This document shows positions 26,004 through 35,073 of a DNA stretch of 64,000 nucleotides, piece after piece (the first letter of the stretch is position 1; each line of letters starts with the position of its first letter). The position numbers were made by a program, and so were the translations under genes. Below the pieces are notes generated by a model, which made no database searches, had not been told where the DNA came from, and worked only from the letters and a program-made list of their open reading frames with translations. Source of the DNA: DASXVX01 sp036504075 (GTDB lineage: Bacteria; Bacillota; Sulfobacillia; Symbiobacteriales; Symbiobacteriaceae); assembly GCA_036504075.1 (NCBI GenBank), contig DASXVX010000055.1, forward strand, positions 62,001-126,000, given 5' to 3'.

Positions 26004-27055
26004 TTGAGGCGCCGGCAAGCTAAGACCGACACCAAAGGCGAGACAGCGCGCCACAGGCACAGGCGCGGGAAAGAACACTCCGCTTATACCGTATTCGTGC
26101 CGGAAGGCGTCACCGTGACCAGTTCGTCGGGCGTCCGAGTTTTGCCCATGGTGCCCGAGAAGGGCCGGCGGCATAAGGCGGAAGTGGTGATTCAGCCCAC
26201 CGCCCCTCGATCGCCAAAACGGTCCGAGCGGAAGCGGTCCGAGCCGGAGCGACGATACCGGCGCAAGCAGAAGGAACTGCGGGATGACGGTCGCACCGGT
26301 AAGCCGGTGCGGTGGGCCGGCCCGAACCAAAAGCAAAACTGGTGGGCCGGCCCGGACGTTCGCGGCGAGGACCGGGCGAAGCCGAAAGGACCCGATCAGC
26401 TTTCGGTCCCGCCGGAGATGGAGGCCCAGGCCCAGGTGGCCATGGCCCGGTACGACATGCGGGTCTCCGGCATGAAGATCATGGCGACGAAGCCGGAAAA
26501 AGGCGGCGCAATCTGGCGGATTGACACCGACCGGGGGCCCCGGAGCCTGAAGCTGCTCCACCGCCCGCTGGCCCGCAGTCTTTTCTCGATTGGCGCGCAG
26601 GATTACCTGGTGAAGCAGGGCGCCCGGGTGCCGGCGTTGATTCCGGCCCGCGACGGACTGCTCTATACGCTGGTGGAAGGAAAGGTCTGGATCGTTACCG
26701 ATTGGATCGATGCGTTGGTCCAGGCCCCTAAAGTCGATCTCACCGGCGCCGCGTCCCTCTGCTACGGCCTGGGCGAGTTCCACCGACTGTCCCGGGGGTA
26801 CCTGCCGCCGGAGGGTGCGCAGTTGGCCACCCGCCTGCACCACTGGCCCCAGACCTACCGGAAGGTCCTGACGAAAATGGGCTGGTTCCGAGAACTGGCC
26901 CGGGCCTACTCGGAGTATCCGGCGTCGCAGACGCTGCTGTCCCTGGTCGACACCTATGAGCAGCAGGCGCTGGACGCCATCGCCCGGTTGGAGCGCTCGC
27001 CTTACGCCCAACTGACGGCCCGGGGCGAGCGCGAGTGGGGGATCGTGCATCAGGA
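26004..27055 (+). pseudogene. cotS: cotS, 5' part (gene split by element at the kinase catalytic loop)
   Basis: TTG 26004 follows GGGGGAGG. The first ~140 residues are basic and low in complexity; then comes the N-lobe and hinge of a CotS-family (aminoglycoside-kinase-like) spore-coat protein: WRIDTDRGPRSLKLLHRP, FSIGAQDYLVKQGARVPALI, VWIVTDWIDA and EFHRLSRGYLP. It breaks at GEREWGIVHQ; the read-through frame gains a foreign tail and stops at 27098. The rest of the gene, beginning DYGWSNGQ, is at 40218-40677. Joined at CATCAGGA the frame is continuous (503 residues) and forms the HQDYGWSN catalytic loop. Confidence 0.9.
27048..27055 (+). other. attL core of the cotS element
   Basis: CATCAGGA, repeated at 40210-40217, encodes the His-Gln-Asp of the CotS catalytic loop on the left side. 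Such short shared cores are normal for large serine recombinases. Confidence 0.85.
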
Positions 27056-27070
27056 TGAGCGCTGCACAAG

Positions 27071-27114
27071 AACAACGGCTGCCGGTCAATCGAATTGACC
27101 AGGCAGCCGTTGTT
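27071..27114. repeat. Long hairpin just inside attL of the cotS element
   Basis: Arms AACAACGGCTGCCGGTCAAT and ATTGACC-A-GGCAGCCGTTGTT around CGA give a 20-bp stem with one bulge. It lies 16 bases past the att core and downstream of the small minus-strand gene. It could be that gene's terminator, though no T-run follows, or a recombination-related site. Confidence 0.7.
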
Positions 27115-27129
27115 CGCGGGTTGCGGGCG

Positions 27130-27282
27130 TCAGCCGACGCCCGTAACCGGCTCCGCGGACCCCGCCGGCAGGCGGAGCTTTTCCATCGCCCGGTGGACCA
27201 GCAACGCCGCCACATGCTCCCGGGCGACCCGGGCCCGCTCCGGGTCGTCTACCCAACGCTCTTTCAGCTTCACGCCCACCAT
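27130..27282 (-). CDS. 50-residue protein at the element edge (candidate recombination directionality factor)
   Basis: ATG 27282 has a strong SD, GGAGGAGG (27287-27295). The product starts MVGVKLKERWVDDPERAR, continues VAREHVAALLVHRAMEKLR and ends GSAEPVTGVG. It is small, charged and helical, without membrane segments. Position (first gene inside attL, at the far end from the recombinase) and size are like SprB, the directionality factor of the SPbeta element, but there is no recognised sequence similarity. A small spore protein is an alternative. Confidence 0.6.
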   Translation of the reverse strand: MVGVKLKERWVDDPERARVAREHVAALLVHRAMEKLRLPAGSAEPVTGVG

Positions 27283-27478
27283 TACGCCCTCCTCCGATCC
27301 CGTCGCCGGAGGATATGTGGGGAATGCCGGCTTGATCTGTCAGCAAAGGCGAATTGTTGGGCTTAAAAGTATGAAGATGTTGAATCTAAAGCTTAGAGGT
27401 ACTAACAGAACAGTTGGTGAAGAAGTGAGATGGCCTGTCAGATGTCAGACAAGCATGGCCGGAGAGAGGTGGACGCAC

Positions 27479-28198
27479 ATGGCGCTGGCGGATCGCAACC
27501 GGATGCCGCTCTACCGGCGGGTGGCCGAGGAACTCAAACGCTCGGTGGCTGCCGGGGAGTGGGAGCCGGACAGCCAGCTGCCCTCGGAGCCGGACCTGGC
27601 CCGTCGGTACGCTGTGAGCCGCGCCACCGTGCGGGAGGCCCTGCGGGCCCTGGAGCAGGAGGGGGTCGTCCGGTCCCGGCGCGGCCAGGGAACGTTCGCA
27701 GCCCGGCCCGGGGCGGTGCTGCACGTGGGTCTTGACTCGCTCTACTCCATGACGGACGCCATCTTGCGGCAGGGGCAGACGCCGGGCGCCACCGACATCC
27801 GCATTCACGTGAAACTGCTGGATGGCCCATTCGGCGGCCCGGAGACGGTGGCCTTGATCGAGCGGACCCGTCTGGCCGACGAGCGGCCGGTGGCCGTCTC
27901 CCGGGACTCGGTGCCGCTCCGGTGCCTGGCCCCGGCGGCGGACTGGGAGAGCCGGGTGAGCCGGGGGTCGCTGTTTAACCTGCTGCTGGAGGTGGGGGTG
28001 GACCTCACCATGTCCCGGACGCAGCTTCGGGCGGTGGAGGCGCCGGACGACGTGGCGCAGCGGCTGGATATCCGGCCCGGGAGTCCGCTGCTGCTCATGA
28101 CGGAGACGGTTTTCGACCGGGGCGGCACGCCCGTCGTCAACTCCGAAGATTATTACCGCACCGACCGGATTGAAGTGAACCTGATCCGCCGGCGGTAG
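27479..28198 (+). CDS. GntR-family (HutC/UTRA) regulator of the PTS operon
   Basis: A 239-residue regulator. The N-terminal winged helix is MPLYRRVAEELKRSVAAGEW with LPSEPDLARRYAVSRATVREALRALEQEGVVRSRRGQGTF, and the C-terminal UTRA sensor ends LLLMTETVFDRGGTPV and SEDYYRTDRIEVN. ATG 27479 follows GGAGAGAGGTGG; ATG 27455 is an in-frame alternative. It precedes the PTS genes by 127 bases and probably senses a phosphorylated amino sugar, as other HutC-type regulators (NagR/DasR) do. Sequence shows the family; the ligand is inferred. Confidence 0.88.
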   Translation: MALADRNRMPLYRRVAEELKRSVAAGEWEPDSQLPSEPDLARRYAVSRATVREALRALEQEGVVRSRRGQGTFAARPGAVLHVGLDSLYSMTDAILRQGQTPGATDIRIHVKLLDGPFGGPETVALIERTRLADERPVAVSRDSVPLRCLAPAADWESRVSRGSLFNLLLEVGVDLTMSRTQLRAVEAPDDVAQRLDIRPGSPLLLMTETVFDRGGTPVVNSEDYYRTDRIEVNLIRRR

Positions 28199-28325
28199 TT
28201 TTGGCATGAGTCGTGCGCTGCGATCGGTGGTCTGAGTCCGAAGGAGGTGAATGGCCGGCGCATCCGCCGAGTTTGCAGCCAATCCCAAGCGACCTCGGAC
28301 TTCAAGGAAAGCAGGTGGGAACGAG

Positions 28326-29078
28326 ATGGATGGTTACGGAATTGGCGTTGCACTGGTACTTGCTGTTTGGGCGTATATCTCCATCGTCCTCGTGCTCGGA
28401 CCTGGACTCTGGATGGGTGAGGCGCTGGTCGCCGGCGCCATCACCGGCCTCGTGGTCGGCAATGTACAACTGGGCCTTCAAATCGGTGCCACGCTGACCC
28501 TCATGTCGCTGGGTATGTGGACCTATGGCGGCGCCACCATGCCGGACTGGATGACTGGCGCCATTCTGGGCACGGCCATCGGCGCCTTGAAGGGCGGACC
28601 CAACGCCCTGGAGGCCGGCCTGGCGGTCGCGATCCCGGCCTCGATTCTGATGACGCAGCTGGACGTGCTCGGCCGTGCCGTTACCACCGTGTTCATCCAC
28701 GGCGCCGACCGGGCGATCGAGAAGGGCAACACCAAGGCGATCACCGCCTGGCACCTGTGGGGCCATGTGCCCTGGGGCCTGACCCGGGCCATTCCGGTCT
28801 TCCTGGCCATCTGGCTGGGCGCCGGGCCCGTGCAAAAAGTGATCGACAACATGCCGGCGTGGTTCATGAAAGGCATGACCGTGACCGGTCATCTGCTCCC
28901 GGCGCTGGGCTTCGCGCTGCTGCTGGGGCAGTTGCCGATCAAAAAGTACTGGCCGTTCCTGCTGATCGGCTTTGTGCTCTTCGCCTATTTCAAGATGCCG
29001 CTTACCGGCATCGCCATCCTCGCGGTGGCCATCGGCGCCCTGTACATCGCCCTGAAGGGGGTGCGGGTCAATGGCTAG
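28326..29078 (+). CDS. PTS mannose/N-acetylgalactosamine-family EIIC
   Basis: A 250-residue membrane component with about seven hydrophobic segments and the EIIC motif GALKGGPNALEAGLAVAIPASIL. ATG 28326 follows AGGTGGG; an upstream ATG at 28251 sits almost on top of a perfect SD (AAGGAGGTG) and is less likely. It overlaps the EIID gene by eight bases. With EIID it forms the sugar channel. Confidence 0.9.
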   Translation: MDGYGIGVALVLAVWAYISIVLVLGPGLWMGEALVAGAITGLVVGNVQLGLQIGATLTLMSLGMWTYGGATMPDWMTGAILGTAIGALKGGPNALEAGLAVAIPASILMTQLDVLGRAVTTVFIHGADRAIEKGNTKAITAWHLWGHVPWGLTRAIPVFLAIWLGAGPVQKVIDNMPAWFMKGMTVTGHLLPALGFALLLGQLPIKKYWPFLLIGFVLFAYFKMPLTGIAILAVAIGALYIALKGVRVNG

Positions 29079-29916
29079 CCCCGTCAGAAATCTGCCGCCG
29101 ATCTCCGAACCCATGACGAAGCAGGACATCAACAAGGCCATGTGGCGGCACATTTTCACGCTGCAATGGTCCTGGAACTATGAACGCATGCAGGCGCTGG
29201 GCTGGCTCTGGTCGATTCTGCCGGTGCTCCAGAAGACCTACAAGGATCCGGCCGAGCTGAAAGTCGCCATGCAGCGCAACATCAACTTCTATAACACCAA
29301 CCCGAACGTGGGCTCGCCGGCCATCTTCGGTGCGGCGGTGGCCATGGAGCAGGACCGTCAGCCCGACGTGGCCGACTCCCTGAAGGTCGGTCTCATGGGC
29401 CCGTTCGCCGGCATCGGCGACACGATCATGGCGATTCTGGTCCGGCCGATCGTGGCCGTGATCGCGGCCGCCTGGGCCATATCCGGCTCCGCCGGCGGCG
29501 CCTGGCTCATGTTCCTTACGTCCGTGGCCTTCATCGCTACCATGCCCTGGCAGTTTAACCTGGGGTACAAGCAGGGCCTGAACATGGTGACCGAAGTGGC
29601 CTCCGGCGGCAAGATCGACCAGGTGACGGAAGCGGCCAGTACCATGGGCCTGATCGTTATTGGCGGCTTCATTCCGTCGATCCTGGGCGTGACCACACCG
29701 CTGGCCTTCGCCAGGACCCTCATGGTTGACGGCAAGGCCACGGAAAAGATCGTCAAGGTCCAGGAAGTGCTCGACCAGATCCTGCCTTTCATGCTCCCGG
29801 TGCTCGTGGTCGGCCTGGCGTACTGGCTGCTCAGGAACCGCAAGCTGTCGCCGGTGTGGGTGCTGATCACCCTGACCGTCGTGGCGTTCGCCGGCAGCCT
29901 GCTGCACGTCCTCTAG
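29071..29916 (+). CDS. PTS mannose-family EIID
   Basis: A 281-residue EIID: MTKQDINKAMWRHIF, WNYERMQALGW, FYNTNPNVGSPAIFGAAVAME and LMGPFAGIGDTI are family hallmarks, with several C-terminal membrane segments. It forms the permease with EIIC. A hairpin separates it from the EIIA gene. Confidence 0.92.
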   Translation: MASPVRNLPPISEPMTKQDINKAMWRHIFTLQWSWNYERMQALGWLWSILPVLQKTYKDPAELKVAMQRNINFYNTNPNVGSPAIFGAAVAMEQDRQPDVADSLKVGLMGPFAGIGDTIMAILVRPIVAVIAAAWAISGSAGGAWLMFLTSVAFIATMPWQFNLGYKQGLNMVTEVASGGKIDQVTEAASTMGLIVIGGFIPSILGVTTPLAFARTLMVDGKATEKIVKVQEVLDQILPFMLPVLVVGLAYWLLRNRKLSPVWVLITLTVVAFAGSLLHVL

Positions 29917-29942
29917 TTCACCGTGTCTCGCAAGCGTCGCCT

Positions 29943-29965
29943 GGGCGGGGTGCCATACCCCGCCC
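29943..29965 (+). terminator. Intercistronic hairpin, possible partial terminator
   Basis: GGGCGGGGT pairs with ACCCCGCCC; TTTTTA follows only 13 bases later. It may reduce read-through or protect the EIICD mRNA end. Confidence 0.4.
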
Positions 29966-30001
29966 GGGCGGCCCACGTTTTTAGCGGAAGGAGTGGTGCT
30001 A

Positions 30002-30439
30002 GTGAGCGGTCGGGCAGAGACCGGTCGGGAAGACGCTCCGCCGGTGGGCCTGGTGCTGACCTCGCACGGGCTGCTGGCCGGGGGGGTCCGGGACGCCGCC
30101 GAGATGATCATCGGCCCGCAGGACGGCCTGGCGGTGGTTGCCATGGGTCCGGCGGAAGACCTGGACGCGTTCCGGGCGAAGCTGGAGGAGGCCGTCCATG
30201 CGGTGGACCGGGGACGGGGCGTGCTGGTCCTGGCGGATCTGTTCGGCGGCAGTCCGGGCAACACGGCCGCCTATGTCCTGGGGCCGACGGTGGAAGTGGT
30301 GACCGGCGTGAATCTGCCCATGCTCCTGGAGGTCCTGATCAACCGGGTCGACGCCGAGACGCCTGCCGGTCTGGCGGCGATCGCCTGTACGGCTGCCCGG
30401 GACGGCGTCATGCGACTTGCCGACATGCTGGGAGGGTAG
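30002..30439 (+). CDS. PTS mannose-family EIIA
   Basis: A 145-residue cytosolic EIIA. VGLVLTSHGLLAGGVRDAAEMI holds the phosphorylated His near residue 20, and VLADLFGGSPGNTAA is the conserved DLFGGSP loop. GTG 30002 follows GGAAGGAG. It passes phosphate from HPr to EIIB. Confidence 0.9.
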   Translation: MSGRAETGREDAPPVGLVLTSHGLLAGGVRDAAEMIIGPQDGLAVVAMGPAEDLDAFRAKLEEAVHAVDRGRGVLVLADLFGGSPGNTAAYVLGPTVEVVTGVNLPMLLEVLINRVDAETPAGLAAIACTAARDGVMRLADMLGG

Positions 30440-30443
30440 CAAC

Positions 30444-30935
30444 ATGACCGTGATTCACATGCGAATTGACAACCGTTTGATCCATGGGCAGGTCACCGTC
30501 AGCTGGGTCCATAACATGGGTGCCAACCACATGATCGTCACCAACGACAAGGTGGCGGTGGACCCGATCCAGACGATCATGCTGCCGCAGGCGGCCCGGG
30601 GCATCCGGACATCGGTGCTCTCCATCAACGATACGCTCCTACACTGCTTGTCGCCCGACGGCGAAAAAGAGGCGATCATGATCCTCGCAAAGTTTCCCGG
30701 TGATGCGCTGGCCCTGCTGGAAGGCGGGCTGAAGCCCAGGGAGATCAACGTGGGCAACCAGGCGCCGATCGGCGGCACCACGTTTAAAATGGTCACCAAC
30801 TCGGTCTCCGTGACGGCCCGGGATGCCGAGCTGTACCGGGCCATTGCGGCCAAGGGCTACACCCTGACCTGCAAGATGATGCCCTCCGACTCGGCCGGGG
30901 ATTTCCTCCAAACGCTGGCCAAAAAGGGGCTCTAG
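30444..30935 (+). CDS. PTS mannose-family EIIB
   Basis: A 163-residue EIIB. MRIDNRLIHGQVTVSWV near the N-terminus holds the phosphorylated His, and VGNQAPIGG lies in the middle. It phosphorylates the incoming sugar. It ends one base before the next gene's start. Separate A and B genes after C-D give the order C-D-A-B. Confidence 0.92.
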   Translation: MTVIHMRIDNRLIHGQVTVSWVHNMGANHMIVTNDKVAVDPIQTIMLPQAARGIRTSVLSINDTLLHCLSPDGEKEAIMILAKFPGDALALLEGGLKPREINVGNQAPIGGTTFKMVTNSVSVTARDAELYRAIAAKGYTLTCKMMPSDSAGDFLQTLAKKGL

Positions 30936-30936
30936 C

Positions 30937-32274
30937 ATGAGACTGGGCGTTGATATCACGACGATCACGCCCCCAACCGCAACGAACATGGGCGGCTATG
31001 GGGCGCGTACCGGCAGCAGGGCGGGCACGCACGACCCGCTGACCGCGCGGACGCTGGTGTTCGAGGACGGCGGGCGGAAGCGGGCGCTGCTGGTTGCCGA
31101 CCTGATTCTGTTCCCGCGCAGTCAGGCCGAGCGGATTGCCGCGACGGCGGCGGCACTGTCCGGGCTGGAGCCGGCGGACATTCTGGTGACGGCCACGCAC
31201 ACCCACTCGGGACCGCTCAATTTCGACGCCCCGGAGATCGGCGGCATGGCGAATCCAAGGTACGTTGCCTGGCTGGAGAAGGCGCTGGGCGCGTCGGTCG
31301 CCCGGGCGGCGGCGAACCTGTCGCCGGTAGCGGTTGGCTGGGGCACGATGCCGGTCTACGGCGTGGGCGCCATCCGGCGGGCGGGCGGGGAAACGGGCGT
31401 CCGGGAGGCGGGCGTTCGGGAGGCAGGTAGTGTATCGACCATCGGGTTTGCGGCGCCGGACGGGAGCCTCAGGGCTGTGCTCATGCACTATGCCTGCCAT
31501 CCCACGGTGCTGGGGGCCGAGAACCTGCTGTACTCAAGCGACTTGCTCGGGGCCGCCCGGGCGAGCCTGGAACGGGAACTGGGCGGCGGGGTCCCGGTGG
31601 TGGCGGTGAACGGCGCCTGCGGCGACGTCTCCACCCGTTTCACCCGCCGGGGGCAGACGTTTTCGGAGCTGGACCGCCTGGGCACCCTGGTCGGCAAGGC
31701 GGCCCGGGCCGCCCTGTCGGGAGTCGTCTACCACGACGTGCCGCCGAACACCATGGCGTCGGCGGCGGTGGCGCTGGAACTGCCCCGGCGGCCGCTGCCG
31801 GAGGTGGACGTGGCGCTGGCTGAACTGAATCAGGCGCAGGCGCATTGGGCGGAATTGCAGCGACAGGAGCGCGCCGGACTGCTTCCGGACCACGGCGCAA
31901 TGCGGCTGGCGAAGACGGCCTTGGAAGGGGCGCTGACTCAGGTCAAGCGGGCCCGGGCGGGGGCCGAAGCACCGCTGGAGACGGAGGCGCTGTTAACCGC
32001 CTGGCGGTTTGACTCCTGCGGCCTGGTGACCGTGCCCGGCGAGCTGTTCTTGGCCCTCGGCGAGGACATCGCCCGGGAGAGCGGCGTGGGTTGCTGTCTG
32101 GTCGTGGGTTACGCCGGCGGGTACGTCGGGTATATTCCGGACGGGCCGGCGTACGCGGAGGGCGGCTACGAGGTGCTTTCCACCCACCTGGACCGGCAGG
32201 CCGGTCCGCTGCTGGTGGCGGCGGCGGCCAGCTTGCTCCGGGCGCTGGGCCGGGAGAAGCCGCAGGGGTCTTGA
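30937..32274 (+). CDS. Neutral ceramidase N-domain-like protein
   Basis: A 445-residue protein resembling the neutral/alkaline non-lysosomal ceramidase N-terminal domain: VDITTITPPTATNMGGYGAR at the N-terminus, VTATHTHSGPLNF near residue 85 (zinc His), MHYACHPTVLG near 185, VAVNGACGDVSTR near 225 and GYIPDGPAYAEGGYEV near the end. There is no signal peptide, so it is probably cytosolic. In many bacteria this domain sits in sugar operons, where it may hydrolyse an amide of an amino sugar. Substrate unproven. Confidence 0.8.
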   Translation: MRLGVDITTITPPTATNMGGYGARTGSRAGTHDPLTARTLVFEDGGRKRALLVADLILFPRSQAERIAATAAALSGLEPADILVTATHTHSGPLNFDAPEIGGMANPRYVAWLEKALGASVARAAANLSPVAVGWGTMPVYGVGAIRRAGGETGVREAGVREAGSVSTIGFAAPDGSLRAVLMHYACHPTVLGAENLLYSSDLLGAARASLERELGGGVPVVAVNGACGDVSTRFTRRGQTFSELDRLGTLVGKAARAALSGVVYHDVPPNTMASAAVALELPRRPLPEVDVALAELNQAQAHWAELQRQERAGLLPDHGAMRLAKTALEGALTQVKRARAGAEAPLETEALLTAWRFDSCGLVTVPGELFLALGEDIARESGVGCCLVVGYAGGYVGYIPDGPAYAEGGYEVLSTHLDRQAGPLLVAAAASLLRALGREKPQGS

Positions 32275-32289
32275 AAAGGGGGTCGGACG

Positions 32290-33048
32290 ATGGCTGGAGA
32301 ACTCGTTCAGCATTACTACCAGGCAGTCCAGGGGATTTTGGCCTCGGTGTTTGAAACGCAGGCCGCGGTCATAGGCGAGGCCGGCCGGCTGGGCGCAGCC
32401 GCCATCAAAGGCGGCGGTCTGGTGCATGTCTTCGGGACCGGCCACTCCCACCTGATCGCCGAGGAGGTGGTTGACCGGGCCGGCGGGCTGCTGCTGATCA
32501 ACGCCATTTTGGAGCCGTCGCTGATGCTCCACGAGGGCGTGAAGAAATCCAGCAGCCTGGAGCGGTTGCCGGGGATGGCGGAACGGTTACTCAGCCTGCA
32601 GCCGCTGAAAGCCGGCGACCTGTTCGTGGTCGTCTCCAACTCCGGGCGGAACGCCGTGCCGGTAGAGGCGGCGCTCTACGCGCAGGCCAGGGGGCTGAAG
32701 GTGGCGGCGATCACGTCGGTGGCCCATTCCCGGAGCCAGACGCCGACCCACGCCGGCGGCAAGCGGCTCTTCGAAATCGCCGACCTGGTGATCGACAACG
32801 GCGGCGTACCAGGTGACGCCATCCTGGAGGTGCCGGGCAGCGATGTGCGGGCCTGTGCGACTTCCACCGTGGCCGGGGCGTTCATCATCCAGTCGGTCAT
32901 TGCGGCGATCATCGAGAATCTCGGCGACCTCCAGACCGAATTGCCGGTGCTGGCGAGCGGCAACGTCGACGGGAGCCAGGTCCACAACGAGCGCGTGCTG
33001 CGGTGTTATCAGGACCGGCTGGCGCAGTTGCGGACTTACATGGGCTGA
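32290..33048 (+). CDS. SIS-domain sugar isomerase-like protein, copy 1 (UPF0309 type)
   Basis: A 252-residue SIS-domain protein: VHVFGTGHSHLIAEEVVDRAGG near residue 45, VVSNSGRNAVPVEAAL near 115 and GGKRLFEIADLVIDNGG near 160 match the UPF0309 phosphosugar-binding family. First of three related SIS genes in this operon. It may isomerise, deaminate or remove an ether from an amino-sugar phosphate. ATG 32290 follows AAAAGGGGG. Confidence 0.85.
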   Translation: MAGELVQHYYQAVQGILASVFETQAAVIGEAGRLGAAAIKGGGLVHVFGTGHSHLIAEEVVDRAGGLLLINAILEPSLMLHEGVKKSSSLERLPGMAERLLSLQPLKAGDLFVVVSNSGRNAVPVEAALYAQARGLKVAAITSVAHSRSQTPTHAGGKRLFEIADLVIDNGGVPGDAILEVPGSDVRACATSTVAGAFIIQSVIAAIIENLGDLQTELPVLASGNVDGSQVHNERVLRCYQDRLAQLRTYMG

Positions 33049-33082
33049 TTTGTCTGCAGGGGACTGATGGGGGGGATTTTGC

Positions 33083-34294
33083 ATGCGGCTGGCAGGCGTG
33101 ATTTACGGGGCGGAGCGGCCGCCCTTCGAAGGAGCGCTGGTGGTGGAAGCCGGACGGATCACCGCACTGGAGGCGGGCGTGCGTCAGGGCGCGGACCTGG
33201 TCGACTTGCGCCCGGCCCGGCTGGTGCCGGGGTTTATCGACCTGCACATTCACGGCGGTGGTGGCTGGGAGGCCGCGGCGCCCACGCCCGGTGATGCGGC
33301 GGCTTTCGGTCGGTTCCTGGCGGCGCAGGGGACGACGGCCTACTACGCCTCCCTGTCGGCGGTGCCGGTGGCGATGCTGGAAGGGCAGATCGCCACGTTG
33401 GCCCGGGCGGCGGCGGCGCAGGCGGCTGGGCTGCCGGAAGGCGCGGCCCGCCTGCTGGGCATCCACCTGGAAGGGCCGTTTCTGAATCCGGCCAAAAAAG
33501 GCGCCATGCCCGCCGAGTGGTTCCGCACGCCGGATGTTCCTTTGATCGAGCGGTGGCTGGACCTGGGCGAGGGCCACATCCGGCAGGTGACGGTGGCGCC
33601 GGAACTGCACGGGGCGCCGTACCTGATCCGGGCGCTGGCCGGGCTTGGCATTACCGTGACCGGCGGCCACACCGATGCGACGGCGGAGCAAACCCATGCA
33701 GGCATCGACGCCGGCGTCACCGTGGCCACGCATATCTACAACGCCATGCGGGGGCTGGAGCACCGGAGTCCGGGGCCGCTGGGCGCATATCTCACGGACC
33801 CCCGGGTCACCTGCGAACTGATCTGCGACTGCATTCATGTCCATCCCTTGGCCATGAAGCTGGCGCTGGCGGCCAAGGGGCTGGACCGGGTGACGGTGAT
33901 TTCGGACGCGGGGCCGTTCTCCGGCCTGCCGGCGGGCGAGTATGCGGCCATGGGCCGGCAGCAGATCCGGGTGGACGAGACCGGCCACTGCCGCCTGCCC
34001 GACGGGACCATCGCCGGATCGAGCTTCCACCAGGTGGTGGGGGTCCGCAACCTCGTGGAGCGGCTGGGGTTGAGCCTGGAGGATGCCGTGCGGCTGGCCG
34101 CCACGAATCCGGCCCGGGTGGCCGGGGTCGGCGACCGCAAGGGGCGCCTGAGCCCCGGCTTCGACGCCGACGTGGTGGCGCTGGACGACCAGTTCCGGGT
34201 CCAACTGACGCTGGTGGAAGGCAAGGTGGCCTATCGGGCAGGTGAGGCGGGGAGCCGGCTCAATCCGGTCCGGCGGCCGGTCTCCGTGGGCTAA
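33083..34294 (+). CDS. nagA: N-acetylglucosamine-6-phosphate deacetylase
   Basis: A 403-residue amidohydrolase. DLHIHGGGGWEA near residue 52 (metal HxH), GIHLEGPFLNPAKKGAMP near 128 (metal Glu), GGHTDAT near 193, THIYNAMRGLEHRSPG near 215, VISDAGPFSGLPAG near 272 (catalytic Asp) and GSSFHQVVGVRN. It removes acetate from N-acetyl-hexosamine 6-phosphate, the expected product of the PTS. The metal-site Glu and catalytic Asp are both present. ATG 33083 follows GGGGGG. Confidence 0.92.
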   Translation: MRLAGVIYGAERPPFEGALVVEAGRITALEAGVRQGADLVDLRPARLVPGFIDLHIHGGGGWEAAAPTPGDAAAFGRFLAAQGTTAYYASLSAVPVAMLEGQIATLARAAAAQAAGLPEGAARLLGIHLEGPFLNPAKKGAMPAEWFRTPDVPLIERWLDLGEGHIRQVTVAPELHGAPYLIRALAGLGITVTGGHTDATAEQTHAGIDAGVTVATHIYNAMRGLEHRSPGPLGAYLTDPRVTCELICDCIHVHPLAMKLALAAKGLDRVTVISDAGPFSGLPAGEYAAMGRQQIRVDETGHCRLPDGTIAGSSFHQVVGVRNLVERLGLSLEDAVRLAATNPARVAGVGDRKGRLSPGFDADVVALDDQFRVQLTLVEGKVAYRAGEAGSRLNPVRRPVSVG

Positions 34295-34308
34295 GGAGGG
34301 ACGCAGGC

Positions 34309-35058
34309 ATGTCAGTCTCCGCCGGGGCCTTTTACGCGGAAGCGCTGGCCCGGGTCAACCGGATGTACTTTACGCAGGCGGAGCAGATTACGGCGGCGGG
34401 AAAGTTGCTGGCCGGAGTGATCGGCAATGGCGGGGTGGTCCATCTCTTTGGCACGGGCCATTCGGCGGCGTTTGCCATGGAGATGGCCAACCGAGCCGGC
34501 GGCCTGGTGCCCATGGACGTCGTCGCCCTCGCGGACATTTGCACCCGGGGCAGCGAGCCGTGGCGCGTCATCGCCGACCCGGCGACCGAGCGGGACCCGC
34601 AGTTTGCCCACCGGGTGCTGGCCACGCACAAAATCGCCCCGCAGGACGGGTTCATCATCAGCAGCAACTCGGGCCGGAACGGCTCCACAGTGGAGATGGC
34701 CCTGGAGGTGAAGCGCCGGGGGCTGCCGCTGGTGGTGGTCACCAGCCTGGAGCACTCCCGCCGGGTCACGTCCCGCCACCCCGGCGGCAAGCGGCTCTTT
34801 GAGATTGGCGACGTGGTGATCGATAATTGCGGCCCTTACGGCGACGCTCTGCTGACAGATGAGCGGCTGGAGGCGGCGGTCTGCTCGGTGTCGTCCATCA
34901 CGGGGGCCTTTATCGCGCAGATGATGACCGCGGAGATTGTCCGGCTGTTGCTGGCGGAGCAGAAGCCGGTGCCCGTTTTGATCAGCGCCAACGTGGATGG
35001 CGCCGACGAGCATAACCGGATGCTGCGCGACGTTTACGCCGGCCGCATCTCCGACTAG
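34309..35058 (+). CDS. SIS-domain sugar isomerase-like protein, copy 2
   Basis: A 249-residue protein of the same UPF0309 type: VHLFGTGHSAAFAMEMANRAGGLVP, ISSNSGRNGSTVEMALEVKRRG and SRHPGGKRLFEIGDVVIDNCGP. It differs from copies 1 and 3 in the first loop (HSAAFAMEMA in place of HSHxxAEEV), so it may act on another sugar. SD AAGGAGG before ATG 34309. Confidence 0.85.
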   Translation: MSVSAGAFYAEALARVNRMYFTQAEQITAAGKLLAGVIGNGGVVHLFGTGHSAAFAMEMANRAGGLVPMDVVALADICTRGSEPWRVIADPATERDPQFAHRVLATHKIAPQDGFIISSNSGRNGSTVEMALEVKRRGLPLVVVTSLEHSRRVTSRHPGGKRLFEIGDVVIDNCGPYGDALLTDERLEAAVCSVSSITGAFIAQMMTAEIVRLLLAEQKPVPVLISANVDGADEHNRMLRDVYAGRISD

Positions 35059-35073
35059 AGAGGAGGAACGTGC

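Noticed and set aside
27048..27115. A classical transposon with terminal inverted repeats at the cotS break
   Set aside because: The inverted repeat at 27071-27114 is a local hairpin; no matching copy lies at the right edge, and the recombinase is of serine type, which uses short att cores.
28251..28325. ATG 28251 as the EIIC start
   Set aside because: The perfect SD ends only one base before it, and the added residues are polar and unlike EIIC N-termini.
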